Shown: positions 1-9,607, numbered from the stretch's first letter. The stretch: DNA of 19,670 nucleotides from Pseudopedobacter sp038237895 (GCA_038237895.1 JBBRYE010000063.1:1-19670); one strand, 5' to 3'. Notes: generated from the letters alone by a model not told the origin. A program made the numbers and translations.

Positions 1-125
1 AAGGCGCCTGTATCTACTTTTGCTGTCAGAGATTCAATACCGAGCAGGGGCAGATCAATTTTTAGAACCGAACCAATCGTTTTGGCGGCTTCGGCTTTTT
101 TGAATGAAGTCCAGGTAAATTTCAT
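1..125 (-). CDS. RimK-associated retropepsin-like zinc protease family protein, N-terminal fragment
   Basis: Only the first 41 codons are inside the window; the gene continues beyond base 1. The ATG is at 125-123 and the peptide runs MKFTWTSFKK..., ending in TAKVDTGA. That Asp-Thr-Gly motif, following a hydrophobic strand and the wording 'LPLLGIESLTAK', matches the start of the family called putative ATP-dependent zinc protease (retropepsin-like fold), often found next to RimK-type ATP-grasp ligases. There is no signal peptide, so a cytoplasmic location is expected. The stretch looks richer in G and C than the PUL to its right, and the function is unrelated to glycan use, so I read it as backbone flanking the locus. 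Identification rests on a short motif and is moderately sure. Confidence 0.65.
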   Translation of the reverse strand, partial: MKFTWTSFKKAEAAKTIGSVLKIDLPLLGIESLTAKVDTGA

Positions 126-213
126 AAAAATACTTTAATTTGCTTGCTTACGGAAGCATTGCTACCCGCGTAACGGCTTACGGGGAGAGAATCATAACAT
201 GTATATCTAAGTT

Positions 214-2244
214 CTACAATACCTCTTTACCTCCTTTATAAGCTATTGCTTCTAATTTACCAGGCTGATATGGTACTTTCCAAGTATTCATATCGTATTT
301 ATCCACTAAGCTATTTTGTATAATCTTTCCATTTAAGTAGAGTTTTACCTGTTCAGCATTACTAAGAGCCATTACCCTAATATCTTTCCCAATACTGTCC
401 TTCGGCCAGTTCCAGTGTGGAATAAGATGGAGTATATTTTTATTTTCTAACCATTGCGCTTGATGAATATAAAAAGCAGTTTTAGGAAAACCGCATAAGT
501 CTAATATCCCAAAACTTGAACTAACTGATGGCCATTCATTAGGCTGAGGTTCGCCTCGATAATCAAAACCAGTCCATACGAAACAGCCTGCCACATATGG
601 TCGCTCATTTACTGCTTTCCATGCATCACGGTGGCTTAAACCCCAAGGTTGCCATTGTGTATCATATGATTCTATCAAACGCTTTTTTGGATTGTTAACA
701 TATTCACCTCGTGTCATTACAGCGGATGCATCCTCAGAGCTTGTAACTTTCATGTCAGGATGTAATTGATGAAATATATCGTACGTCATATGCTGATAAT
801 TCATACCGACTACATCTACCGCATGACTTACGTTAAGTTGTGAAGACAATCCACCATTGGCTGCTGCTGTAACAGGCCGAACTGTATCTAATTGCTTAAC
901 GACATCAGTCATCCGTCTTACCATTTCGTATCCACTTTCTGTTCCCTGCATAGGCTCCTCATTGAAAACCGACCATAATATAACGCTCGGATGGTTTCTA
1001 TCGCGACGGATAAGCCACTCTAATTGGCGAATATATTCTGGTGAAGTATTAAAACTTCGGTTTTCGTCCATCACAAGTATGCCTAGTCGGTCGGTGGCAT
1101 CCAAAAATTCAGCGGCAGGTGGATTATGAGCACAACGATAGCCATTCACTCCCATTTCTTTTAATTTTCTTAAGCGAAAGTCCCAAAGCGAATTTGGAAC
1201 AGCCACCCCTACTCCTGCATGATCCTGGTGGTTACAAACTCCTTTTATTTTTACTGGCTTGTCGTTAAGATAAAACCCTGTCTTAGCATCAAATCGGATA
1301 GTACGGAATCCGCAGGTTGTAATTAGACTATCTAGTATAATATTATTACTCTTTATAATAGTTTTTACTGTATAAAGAGTGGGCGATTCTATAGACCAAA
1401 GTTCGGGCGAGATTACAGCTAGCCTAAGAACGGCAACATCTTTTCGCAAAGCCAGTACTTTTGAGCTGGTAATGCTTTTTGTTACTTCATTATGATTCTT
1501 ATCAAATAAAACAACCTCCAGATCGTAATTCGTTAAGCTCATACCAGAATTCTCTATAGTAACTTCAACTGGTATTGCCCATGAACCCTTTGCTAATTTT
1601 ATAGGCTGGGCATAAACTCCATCTGTGATAATATGTACAGGGCTTCTTTTTACCAACCAAGTATGTCTATAAAGGCCAGCACCTTCGTACCACCACCCCT
1701 CCTGGCTATTCGCATCTACTTTAATAGCGATGTTATTATTTTCTCCACCATATTTAACGAATGGGGTAATATCAATATAAAAGGATGTATAGCCGCTCCA
1801 GTTTCTATGGACGATGATTCCATTGACCCAAACAGTGCAGTGTGTAGCTACGCCGTCAAATTGGAGTTCCAAATGCTTACCCCTATCTGAAGTTGCCAAT
1901 TTAAAATTTCGGCGATACCATCCAATACCACGTTTTCGATATCCTTGTGAAAGGTTTGTAGTAGAATCAAAGGGTTGTTCTACAGCCCAGTCATGTGGAA
2001 GATTAAGCAACCGCCACTTTGTATCATCATATTCTGGAGCTGCAGCACCCCAAGATTTTCCTGCCTTAGCATTATTATAGCTCATACTATGACCATTTAT
2101 TTCAGGAAAAGGTAGTTCACCTAAATGAAAGCGCCATCCATTATCGAGTGAAAGGCGTTCACGCTTAGATTGAGCATTAACTGTATTTATGATCCCAAAC
2201 AAGTAAAACAACAAACTTAAACGAATTAAAATTTTAATTTCCAT
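214..2244 (-). CDS. Secreted GH2 beta-galactosidase-like enzyme, C-terminally shortened
   Basis: This is a glycoside hydrolase family 2 enzyme that would remove a terminal beta-linked sugar (galactosidase or glucuronidase type) from imported oligosaccharides in the periplasm. A signal peptide ends near residue 24 (TVNA/QSK). The jelly-roll sugar-binding domain spans about 30-200, the Ig-like domain about 205-315, and the TIM barrel begins at CGFRTIRFD (311-319) with the GVCNHQDHAGVG motif. The expected acid/base is Glu429 in WSVFNEE, and the nucleophile is probably Glu504 in SSEDASAV. A DUF4982-like segment starts near 620 and the protein stops at GGKEVL (676). Relatives of this architecture usually run to about 800 residues with one more C-terminal domain, so the tail is missing, though the catalytic residues remain. 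It is the last gene of the susC operon, 38 bases after the MFS gene. Its base composition looks more GC-rich than that of its neighbours. Confidence 0.9.
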   Translation of the reverse strand: MEIKILIRLSLLFYLFGIINTVNAQSKRERLSLDNGWRFHLGELPFPEINGHSMSYNNAKAGKSWGAAAPEYDDTKWRLLNLPHDWAVEQPFDSTTNLSQGYRKRGIGWYRRNFKLATSDRGKHLELQFDGVATHCTVWVNGIIVHRNWSGYTSFYIDITPFVKYGGENNNIAIKVDANSQEGWWYEGAGLYRHTWLVKRSPVHIITDGVYAQPIKLAKGSWAIPVEVTIENSGMSLTNYDLEVVLFDKNHNEVTKSITSSKVLALRKDVAVLRLAVISPELWSIESPTLYTVKTIIKSNNIILDSLITTCGFRTIRFDAKTGFYLNDKPVKIKGVCNHQDHAGVGVAVPNSLWDFRLRKLKEMGVNGYRCAHNPPAAEFLDATDRLGILVMDENRSFNTSPEYIRQLEWLIRRDRNHPSVILWSVFNEEPMQGTESGYEMVRRMTDVVKQLDTVRPVTAAANGGLSSQLNVSHAVDVVGMNYQHMTYDIFHQLHPDMKVTSSEDASAVMTRGEYVNNPKKRLIESYDTQWQPWGLSHRDAWKAVNERPYVAGCFVWTGFDYRGEPQPNEWPSVSSSFGILDLCGFPKTAFYIHQAQWLENKNILHLIPHWNWPKDSIGKDIRVMALSNAEQVKLYLNGKIIQNSLVDKYDMNTWKVPYQPGKLEAIAYKGGKEVL

Positions 2245-2282
2245 CTGGTAATTTTAAATTAAAACATGCTTATAAGGAGCTA

Positions 2283-3668
2283 TCATTTCAATGGAGATAG
2301 CCTGTGTACTCCTCCGAATTTCAGGATAACCCAAGCTAGAGGATGCAGAAATGCCATAATTAAAAACCACTGGGCATAACCATTGCCTCTAACTAAATTC
2401 AGTACAGGGTCTATCAATACATGCATTCCTTGATCTAAAAACCCTCCGGTAGCTTTAGAACTTTGGGTTACCATAGCCGCTACAATCATATTCATGATGA
2501 TGCCACCTACTGTGCTTCCCGCTGCCACTACACTAAAAACAGTTCCTAAAGAATGTTTTGGAACTACATCTACTACTAAAGAAGTGATATTGGTAAGCCA
2601 TGCCAGTGATGCTAGAACCGTACAAAAAGTTAATACCATGGATAAACTTAAACCTGTAACATTGGCTATAAATGGTGATAATGGCATGATGCAAGCACAA
2701 CCTAACATTACCCATAGCCTGCTATTGGCTGGTGTTGAACCACGTTTGATGATTACACCCGAAAGTACTCCGCCTAATAAACTCCCTATTCCTGCTGCTG
2801 CATAAATCAACCATGTAATTTTTAACTCTTCTTGATTTAGACCTCTATCTGCTGATAAATATTTTGGAAACCAAAATTGATAGAAATACCATACCGGGTC
2901 TGTTATTAAACGACCTACGAGTAACAACCACGTTCCTCTAAAAAGAAGAACTTGTTTCCAAGACCATGCATTACTAGTTTTTACATCATCTGGGCTTTCT
3001 TTAGCTTCAGCTTCTTGAAGCATTTGTAATTCTGATGCAGTAATGAGTTTGCTTTTTTCTGGTTTGCGATAGGCTATTATCCATGGAATAAGCCATAGAA
3101 GCCCTACAAATCCTGTAATGATAAAAGCTAGACGCCAACCTGTACCTTGCCCTAAAAAATTTGCAATAACAGGCATGGTCTCAGTATATGTGTGCGTAGC
3201 AAGCGGTATAACTATATATGGAGCTACAGTTGCGCCTATGGTAGCACCCATAGTGTATAAACCTATGGCAACACCCCTTTCTTTTGCTGGAAACCACTCA
3301 GAAACTGCTTTACTTGCTGCTGGCCAAACGCCTGCCTCGCCAAGCCCTAGCATAAATCTATAAACACCTAAAGAAGTTACACCCCTTGCCGCAGCGGTAA
3401 ACATATTGGCTATAGACCACCAAGTAACAAAAACTACCATTGCTGCTCGGGTTCCTATTTTATCGGCTATTCTTCCAGAAATAAGGTAAGCAATGGTATA
3501 TGCAACTAGAAAAATATTGATAACGTTTGCATAATCGTTATCATCCATATTCAAATCTTTCTGTATGGTTGGCGCTAACGCAGAAAGTGTTTGCCTATCT
3601 ATGTAGTTTAATACTGCGGCAAGAAATAGTAAAACTACTATCCACCATCGCATACCTTTTATCTTCAT
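2283..3668 (-). CDS. MFS transporter, anion:cation symporter / hexuronate (ExuT-like) family
   Basis: A 461-residue inner-membrane carrier of the major facilitator superfamily with about 12 hydrophobic segments. The N-terminal MRWWIVVLLFLAAVLNYIDRQTLS and the loop motif GRIADKIGTR are typical of the anion:cation symporter branch that includes ExuT-type hexuronate and sugar-acid carriers. It lies 10 bases downstream of the propeller glycosidase and 38 bases ahead of GH2 in the susC operon, so it should carry a mono- or small oligosaccharide released in the periplasm into the cytoplasm. The sugar itself cannot be told from the sequence. A paralogue at 17962-19350 shares roughly four of every five residues, including almost the whole N-terminal half. 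Confidence 0.9.
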   Translation of the reverse strand: MKIKGMRWWIVVLLFLAAVLNYIDRQTLSALAPTIQKDLNMDDNDYANVINIFLVAYTIAYLISGRIADKIGTRAAMVVFVTWWSIANMFTAAARGVTSLGVYRFMLGLGEAGVWPAASKAVSEWFPAKERGVAIGLYTMGATIGATVAPYIVIPLATHTYTETMPVIANFLGQGTGWRLAFIITGFVGLLWLIPWIIAYRKPEKSKLITASELQMLQEAEAKESPDDVKTSNAWSWKQVLLFRGTWLLLVGRLITDPVWYFYQFWFPKYLSADRGLNQEELKITWLIYAAAGIGSLLGGVLSGVIIKRGSTPANSRLWVMLGCACIMPLSPFIANVTGLSLSMVLTFCTVLASLAWLTNITSLVVDVVPKHSLGTVFSVVAAGSTVGGIIMNMIVAAMVTQSSKATGGFLDQGMHVLIDPVLNLVRGNGYAQWFLIMAFLHPLAWVILKFGGVHRLSPLK

Positions 3669-3678
3669 GGTAATTGGT

Positions 3679-4719
3679 TTATGGCTTTGAGATACTCGAT
3701 GCTTTTAGCGGAATGGCAACAGTAAATGTTTTATCATTCGTATCCATTACAGCTGCAAATAAAATGGTTGGGATACCATTCTCAAAATAAAGTTGTGGCC
3801 TTTCTAACTTCTTAACTTTTTCAATTCCTGTTTCCCATGGAATTTCTATGCGAGATGCTAAGGCATTTTTAGCCACTTTCCAATTTATTGCATCATCAGA
3901 TTCAAATAAAGCAATGGATAAGCCTTGTTTTGTAAATGACCCTTTAAAATCTTTTACTAAAGCCCAGTATTTATTATTCTGAATCCATATATAAGGATCT
4001 TCAGCCGGAAATTTCACGGTATCACTGGTAAAAATGGGGTTGGAAAGTTTAATAAAACCTTTATTAGGTTTTTTAGAAAATGCAACCCGGTGATTAACTT
4101 TACCGCCAAAAGGTGCAGGTCCATTACCTACGCTTTTATAAACCATTACAAATTTACCATCTAAACCTTTAGAAACCGCTGGGTTGCTTACCATCAAAGA
4201 ATCATAACCGTTTGAAATATCTATTAAAGGCTTAGTAGATCTTTTCCATGGCCCTAGTGGAGATTTTGAAACAGCTACACCTATACGCTGATGATTTCTA
4301 TTGTTCCAAAACTCTCCATTACCATAGTTACCCATGTAATACAGGTAATATTTATTTCCAAACTTGTGTATAGTAGGATTATGTGTAACATCAGCATCCC
4401 AATATTTTTTATTTCTTTTAGGCAAAACAACTTTTAAAAACTTGTATGGACCTAAAGGATTTTTAGAAACAGCCAATGCTATCTCACTATCTGTTACCCA
4501 GTTTGTATGCTTTAAACTATCAGGCCAGCGACTGTAAAACAAATAGTAGTTACTATCTTCTCCCTTTATCATGCTTCCGCACCAAACCTGAAAGCCAGGA
4601 TCTGTAAACTTTGCATAATATGGTACTTTTCCAATTAATTGATTAATATTTATGTCTTGCGCAAAGGCAATTAAACAAAAGCAACTCAGTATTAAAGTAA
4701 AGAAGGATTTCCTATTCAT
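3679..4719 (-). CDS. Secreted five-bladed beta-propeller glycosidase, GH43/GH117-like
   Basis: A 346-residue secreted protein with a signal peptide ending near residue 20 (LIAFA/QD). It is built of repeated propeller-blade wording: YYLFYSRW (58-65), HNPTIHKFGNKYYLYYMG (113-130), FVMVYKSVG (190-198), DPYIWIQNNKYWALVKDF (241-258) and LYFENGIPTILFAAV (310-324). 'ALAVSKNPLGPY' and 'GVAVSKSPLGPW' are the usual marks of the GH43/GH62/GH32/GH117 five-bladed fold. Candidate acidic catalytic residues are Asp40, Asp108 or Asp110, Glu240/Asp241 and Glu306, but I cannot assign their roles. It would cut an alpha- or beta-linked side-chain or terminal sugar in the periplasm. It sits between susD (9-base gap) and the MFS gene (10-base gap) in the same operon. 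The exact CAZy family is uncertain. Confidence 0.75.
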   Translation of the reverse strand: MNRKSFFTLILSCFCLIAFAQDININQLIGKVPYYAKFTDPGFQVWCGSMIKGEDSNYYLFYSRWPDSLKHTNWVTDSEIALAVSKNPLGPYKFLKVVLPKRNKKYWDADVTHNPTIHKFGNKYYLYYMGNYGNGEFWNNRNHQRIGVAVSKSPLGPWKRSTKPLIDISNGYDSLMVSNPAVSKGLDGKFVMVYKSVGNGPAPFGGKVNHRVAFSKKPNKGFIKLSNPIFTSDTVKFPAEDPYIWIQNNKYWALVKDFKGSFTKQGLSIALFESDDAINWKVAKNALASRIEIPWETGIEKVKKLERPQLYFENGIPTILFAAVMDTNDKTFTVAIPLKASSISKP

Positions 4720-4728
4720 AATAGTTTA

Positions 4729-6225
4729 TTAATAACCAGGATTTTGAGGTCTAAGATTTGGATTAGCTACAAAATCAGAATTAGGTAATGGCAATAGTAA
4801 AATATTGTCTGTTATATAATTATAATCTGTAACTGGTCTGTTGTTTTGTGCGGCCAAATGTGTTTTTAAGGTTGGGACAAAAACATTCCATCTTACCAAA
4901 TCATACCATCTATGTCCTTCAAAAAGCAATTCTTTCCTTCTTTCTAGTCTATATTTTTGGCGTAAATCGTCCTGACCAGATTGAGTTAATAACGGTAAGG
5001 TTGTGCCTCCATGTGTACGTCTTATGTTATTAATTATGCCTAATGCATTGGTTAAATCTGTAGCATTACCCCTCTCTATTAAAGCCTCAGCATACAATAA
5101 TAAAACATCTGAATATCTGATAATATGAAAATCATTATTATTATCTGCACTACTTGTTAATGTTGGGGTATTATATTTAATAATAATTGGAGTACCAGTG
5201 GTAGCAGTAATAGGTAAAATTGTAGTGCCTGTGGATTTTCTTCCCAAATTAACTCCTCTTCTAATATCATCTACTTCATACAAGGTAGTCCTTGCTTCTA
5301 TTGTTGGTACTACGGTTGTAAATTGATAATAAAAATTTTGAAATCTGGTGTAAGCCAGTAAAGATGCAGATACACCAGAAGTTCCACTGTAATAAAAAAC
5401 ATTTTCTGTATTTGTGGTTTTTTTGGTAACATCAAAAATATCTTTATAAACAGGCATTATTTCGTAACCATATAAAGCCTTATTTGTAATTACCTCATTC
5501 AATTTTTCTATTGCTAAAGCCACTTTAGATGCATCATTTGTTGGTGCACCCGCCATAACTACATATACATAACCTAATAGCGCTTTTGCTGCACCAGCGG
5601 TTGCTCTTCCTCCATTTAGAGGATCGTTATAAGCATATCTATTTGCTAAGTTAGCCTCGGCATATTTTAAATCACTAATAATTTGCTCGAAAATTTTAGC
5701 TTTTGAAGTACGTGGAGGATAAATGTTAGTGGAATTACTTGGTTCGGTTAATAAAGGAACATCTCCAAAATATTGTACTAACCTACTGTAATAAAAAGCT
5801 CTTAAAAATTTTGACTCAGCATGCACTCTTCTTACAATAGCAGGAGAAATTTTCGCACTATCAACATTAATAATTACTGTATTTGCTCTATTAATAACAT
5901 TATATGCAGTATTCCAAATTCTTTGTATAAAACTATGTTGGGAAGAGTAGATAAGATTATCTAATTCTACACGCTCACCTACTGGTGTTCCGCCTAAAGC
6001 ACCATCATCTGTGGTTACTTCTGCAAACCAAATTGGATCTATATTGCCTGTTACATCCGGCCTCATGGCTGCATAAACACCATTAACCGCAGAAATTGCA
6101 TCTGCATCAGTATTATAAAAATTAGTCGTAGAAATTAAACTCTTTGGATTTTCTTCCAAAAACTTTTCGCATGAAGTGAAGGATACAAATAATCCTAAAC
6201 AAATTACTTTATAAATATTTTTCAT
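4729..6225 (-). CDS. SusD/RagB-family glycan-binding outer-membrane lipoprotein
   Basis: A surface lipoprotein that captures oligosaccharides and acts as the lid of its SusC partner. The lipoprotein signal MKNIYKVICLGLFVSFTSC places the lipidated cysteine at residue 19, followed by EKFLEENPKSLIS, the usual SusD start. Hallmarks include an early FYNTDADAISAVNGVYAAM segment, the helix NVINRANTVI, TPR-like FLRAFYYSRLVQYFGDVPL, and near the C terminus ELLFEGHRWYDLVRWN; the protein ends in NPGY. Its 498 residues are normal for the family. The start codon lies 11 bases downstream of the susC stop, so the two are co-transcribed. No glycan specificity can be read from the sequence. Confidence 0.95.
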   Translation of the reverse strand: MKNIYKVICLGLFVSFTSCEKFLEENPKSLISTTNFYNTDADAISAVNGVYAAMRPDVTGNIDPIWFAEVTTDDGALGGTPVGERVELDNLIYSSQHSFIQRIWNTAYNVINRANTVIINVDSAKISPAIVRRVHAESKFLRAFYYSRLVQYFGDVPLLTEPSNSTNIYPPRTSKAKIFEQIISDLKYAEANLANRYAYNDPLNGGRATAGAAKALLGYVYVVMAGAPTNDASKVALAIEKLNEVITNKALYGYEIMPVYKDIFDVTKKTTNTENVFYYSGTSGVSASLLAYTRFQNFYYQFTTVVPTIEARTTLYEVDDIRRGVNLGRKSTGTTILPITATTGTPIIIKYNTPTLTSSADNNNDFHIIRYSDVLLLYAEALIERGNATDLTNALGIINNIRRTHGGTTLPLLTQSGQDDLRQKYRLERRKELLFEGHRWYDLVRWNVFVPTLKTHLAAQNNRPVTDYNYITDNILLLPLPNSDFVANPNLRPQNPGY

Positions 6226-6236
6226 TTTGTTTTCTT

Positions 6237-9200
6237 TTATAATCCTACATTAATACCTAATCTAATTGTTCTCCCTAGTGGAGTAGATCCATTATCTAAG
6301 CCTCTGGCTAAACCAGACCCTGTGTTAACCTCTGGATTATATCCCTTGTAATTTGTTATAGTGAACATATTTTGAAGGTTTGTATATAGGCTTAAATTTG
6401 AAACTTTAAGTGTTTTTAAAATTTTTGGGTTGAATTGGTAAGATAAAGTGATATCACGACATCTTAAAAATGATGCTCTCTCTACATAAAAATCTGTAAT
6501 TTCTCTATTATCCATTAAAGCCCCAGCTGACATATATTTAGTTGTAAGGTTATTTGCTCTTATGGCATCTACTCTGGTAGGATCTGTAGTTGCAGTAATT
6601 GGGATATATCTTTTATCATAAGCTTCCTGTAGGATATTATTTAATCCATTTGAAGAAGTAAGTCCCCAATTTAATTGATTAAAAACATCGTTTCCTACAG
6701 AGTAACTGAAAAACGTTGATACTTCAAAATTCTTGTATTTAACTGCACTAGAGAACCCTCCTGTATATTTTGGTAATGCATTACCTATTAACACCCTATC
6801 AACATCTGTTAAAAGGCCATCGTTATTAATATCTTCATATCTTCTATCTCCTTCTCTTACACCGCTTTGGAAAGTAGTTGGTTTTGTTAAAATACTTTCA
6901 GCATTCCATACTCCTACAGTTCTGTAACCATAAAACTGTCCTATGGGTTGCCCTGCTTGTATCCTTGATAGAAAAAACGCATTATTTAAAAGAGATTGAA
7001 TAGGTAAAAACTCTCCTTGTGCACCTGATAGTTTTTCTACTTCATTTCTGTTAAATGCAATATTAAAATCTGTTGACCAAGTTAAGTTATCTGTTTTAAC
7101 GTTAACGGAAGATAAGGAGAATTCAAGTCCCTTATTATTAATACTAGCCACATTTCTTATCAAATCTGGAAATCCAGAGCTGCCAGGTAGCGTAACTCTG
7201 TATAATAAATCTGATGTTCTTCTTTGGTAGGCATCCGCAGTTATCGATATTCTATCCTTAAACAAGTTAATATCTATTCCTAAATTAGTTTGTTTGGTTT
7301 TTTCCCAAGTTAAGTCTGTATTAGGAATACGGCTAGGTGCAAAACCAGTATTAACAGTTGAACCAAAAACAGCACCTGCATAACTTAAAGTAGATAATGT
7401 ATTATAAGAATCTATAGCTTGATTACCAATGATACCATAACTTGCTCTTAACTTTAATTCGTTAATAGCATCTACTTTAAACCATTTTTCTTTTGTAACC
7501 CTCCAAGAACTACCTATAGATGGGAAAAAGCCAAATTGATTACCTGCTGCAAATCTAGATGAACCATCATATCTTCCAGATATGGTTAAATAATACTTAT
7601 AATCGTAGTGATAAGTACCTCTAAAAATGGTAGACACTAATTTAAAGTCATTAACATCCGTTGTAGGTATTTGTACTACTGCACCAGCTTGTATTGCATT
7701 TATACCAGTAACATCAGTTGTAAAACCTTGAGCAGAAGCAGTTTGAGTTTTAGAAACAAAATCTTCTAAGGTTGCACCTAATACAGACGTAAAATTGTGC
7801 TTCTTAATTTTCTTATTATAAGATAGTGTTGTTTGGTATAATAATTTTCTGCTTTGTAAATTACCAATAGTTGCAACGCCTCTTAAAGTGTAAGTTCTTG
7901 GTGCTGTAATTGGAATATAATTTTCTAATAAGGTATTATAAGTTGTAACCCCTAATAAACCGGATAATTTTAAATCTTTTGTAATAGCATAATTTAAAGA
8001 TAAGTTACCTAGTATTTGAGTGGAAGTGTTATCGTTGGTTACACCAGTTAAGTATGCTAAAGGATTATTAAAATTTGGATCAACACTTGCTAATACATTT
8101 GCTGTTGTAAATCGGGGATTGTAGTATAAGGTACCAACAGTGGGGTCTTGAAGAGCTTCTGTTCCATAATGATATCTTGGTAATAAATTAAAACTACCAT
8201 CTGGATTAAGTAAAGGACTTGTGGGTGCCCAAATTAAAGCGCTATTCAAATAGCCACCTGCAAAAGAATTGGCTACATTTCCGCTAGCAACACTATTAGA
8301 AAGATTTAAACTAGTGGCTATTTTAAGTTTTTGAGTAACATTATTATCATAATTGATTTTGAAATTATAACGTTTCAATTGTGTTGAAATAATAATTCCT
8401 TCTTGATCAAAGTATTGTCCTGATATATAGTATTTAGATTTAGTATCGCCACCAGATAAACTAACATTTAAATCTCTTGTTTGTGCAGATTGAATGATTG
8501 CATCCTGATGGTTATAATTAGGTAGATTTGCTATTTCATTTGGAAGAAATGGAGTTCCACTTGTAAGCCCCCTTGCAATGTAAGACTCGTTTGATAGATT
8601 CGCATAGTCTGCTGATTTTAATAAACTAATATCTTTCAATAAATCTGTAAAACCGTTAGAAAAATTAAAAGCTATTTTAGCTTTACCTTCTACCCCTGAT
8701 TTGGTTGTGATTAAGACTACTCCGTTTGAGCCTCTAGAACCATAAATAGCGGTGGCAGAAGCATCCTTTAATATTTCTATACTAGCAATATCTGCTGGAT
8801 TAATTGCTGATAAAGGACTAGCACCAGTTGCACCTAAAGCATTAGGCGTATTATTTAAAGAACTTATATTTGGAATATCATAAGGAATTCCGTCTACAAC
8901 ATATAAAGGTTGAGAAGAAGCATTTAATGAATTAGTACCCCTAACTTCTATGCTTAAACCAGAACCAGGCTGCCCAGATGTTTCACTCACTACAACCCCT
9001 GCGGCTCTACCACCAATTAATTGCTGAAAATTGCTGTAGGCACCTGATTCATTATTTTTAACATTAACCGATGTAACTGACCCTGTTAAATCAGACTTTT
9101 TTTGCGTTCCATAACCAATGACAATAATTTCTTCTAAACTTCTTGTGTTTGGTATTAAAGTAACGTTAATGATGGTTTGGTTGTTTATTTCTTTTTCTTG

Positions 9201-9530
9201 AGTTGTAAAACCTAAGTAAGAAAAAATTATGGATGATTCATTTGAATTAACACTTATGGCGTACGTTCCATCAATTTTAGCAATTGCATTTGATTGTCCA
9301 TTTTTAGATTTAACTATAACTCCTGGCAATTCCTGCCCGGCTTGATCTACAACTTTTCCTCTTATGGTAATTTGCTTGGATTGTTGAGCATACGATGATA
9401 AATTACTGGATAAAACGACCAATAAAAATGGTAAAATTGCTACATTCTTAAATTTAGGTTTCCATAAATATTGGCAACTTCTAAAATAAAAAAACGATAG
9501 GATTGGAATTTGATTAAATAATCTATTCAT
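6237..9530 (-). CDS. SusC/RagA-family TonB-linked outer-membrane transporter
   Basis: A 1097-residue TonB-dependent channel that imports oligosaccharides bound by the adjacent SusD. The ATG at 9530 is the only Met before the mature region. It gives a long, about 49-residue leader with basic residues near 24-28 and a hydrophobic core near 31-44, ending around SSYAQ. Then come a carboxypeptidase-regulatory-like domain (ITIRGKVVDQAGQELPGV..., about 54-130), the TonB-box/plug start EEIIVIGYGTQKKSDLTGSV, the plug motif PLYVVDGIPYD with DASATAIYGSRGSNGVVLITTK, and a 22-strand barrel ending in an aromatic-poor ...GRTIRLGINVGL. There is no N-terminal STN domain, so sigma/anti-sigma trans-envelope signalling is not expected; this agrees with a LacI-type regulator nearby. 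It is the first gene of its operon. Confidence 0.95.
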   Translation of the reverse strand: MNRLFNQIPILSFFYFRSCQYLWKPKFKNVAILPFLLVVLSSNLSSYAQQSKQITIRGKVVDQAGQELPGVIVKSKNGQSNAIAKIDGTYAISVNSNESSIIFSYLGFTTQEKEINNQTIINVTLIPNTRSLEEIIVIGYGTQKKSDLTGSVTSVNVKNNESGAYSNFQQLIGGRAAGVVVSETSGQPGSGLSIEVRGTNSLNASSQPLYVVDGIPYDIPNISSLNNTPNALGATGASPLSAINPADIASIEILKDASATAIYGSRGSNGVVLITTKSGVEGKAKIAFNFSNGFTDLLKDISLLKSADYANLSNESYIARGLTSGTPFLPNEIANLPNYNHQDAIIQSAQTRDLNVSLSGGDTKSKYYISGQYFDQEGIIISTQLKRYNFKINYDNNVTQKLKIATSLNLSNSVASGNVANSFAGGYLNSALIWAPTSPLLNPDGSFNLLPRYHYGTEALQDPTVGTLYYNPRFTTANVLASVDPNFNNPLAYLTGVTNDNTSTQILGNLSLNYAITKDLKLSGLLGVTTYNTLLENYIPITAPRTYTLRGVATIGNLQSRKLLYQTTLSYNKKIKKHNFTSVLGATLEDFVSKTQTASAQGFTTDVTGINAIQAGAVVQIPTTDVNDFKLVSTIFRGTYHYDYKYYLTISGRYDGSSRFAAGNQFGFFPSIGSSWRVTKEKWFKVDAINELKLRASYGIIGNQAIDSYNTLSTLSYAGAVFGSTVNTGFAPSRIPNTDLTWEKTKQTNLGIDINLFKDRISITADAYQRRTSDLLYRVTLPGSSGFPDLIRNVASINNKGLEFSLSSVNVKTDNLTWSTDFNIAFNRNEVEKLSGAQGEFLPIQSLLNNAFFLSRIQAGQPIGQFYGYRTVGVWNAESILTKPTTFQSGVREGDRRYEDINNDGLLTDVDRVLIGNALPKYTGGFSSAVKYKNFEVSTFFSYSVGNDVFNQLNWGLTSSNGLNNILQEAYDKRYIPITATTDPTRVDAIRANNLTTKYMSAGALMDNREITDFYVERASFLRCRDITLSYQFNPKILKTLKVSNLSLYTNLQNMFTITNYKGYNPEVNTGSGLARGLDNGSTPLGRTIRLGINVGL

Positions 9531-9590
9531 AACTATGTTTTGGTTGGTTATATAATTAGTTTATTCTTTTTGATTAGAATAATGGTTATT

Positions 9591-9598
9591 CAAATGTA
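9591..9598 (-). promoter_or_regulatory. Predicted -7 promoter element of the susC operon
   Basis: On the minus strand this reads TACATTTG, a full match to the Bacteroidota -7 consensus TAnnTTTG. Transcription would begin a few bases further on, giving a leader of roughly 55-60 nucleotides before the susC ATG at 9530. No good TTTG -33 element is present at the usual spacing; the nearest is TTTC, 22 bases upstream. The paired operator begins 46 bases upstream. Confidence 0.6.
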
Positions 9599-9607
9599 TT
9601 TACAAGT

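Noticed and set aside
857..1129. Open frame opposite the GH2 gene, and similar frames opposite the MFS, susD, susC and FAD genes
   Set aside because: They lie wholly within strongly supported genes on the other strand, show no recognisable domains, and have low-complexity antisense wording.
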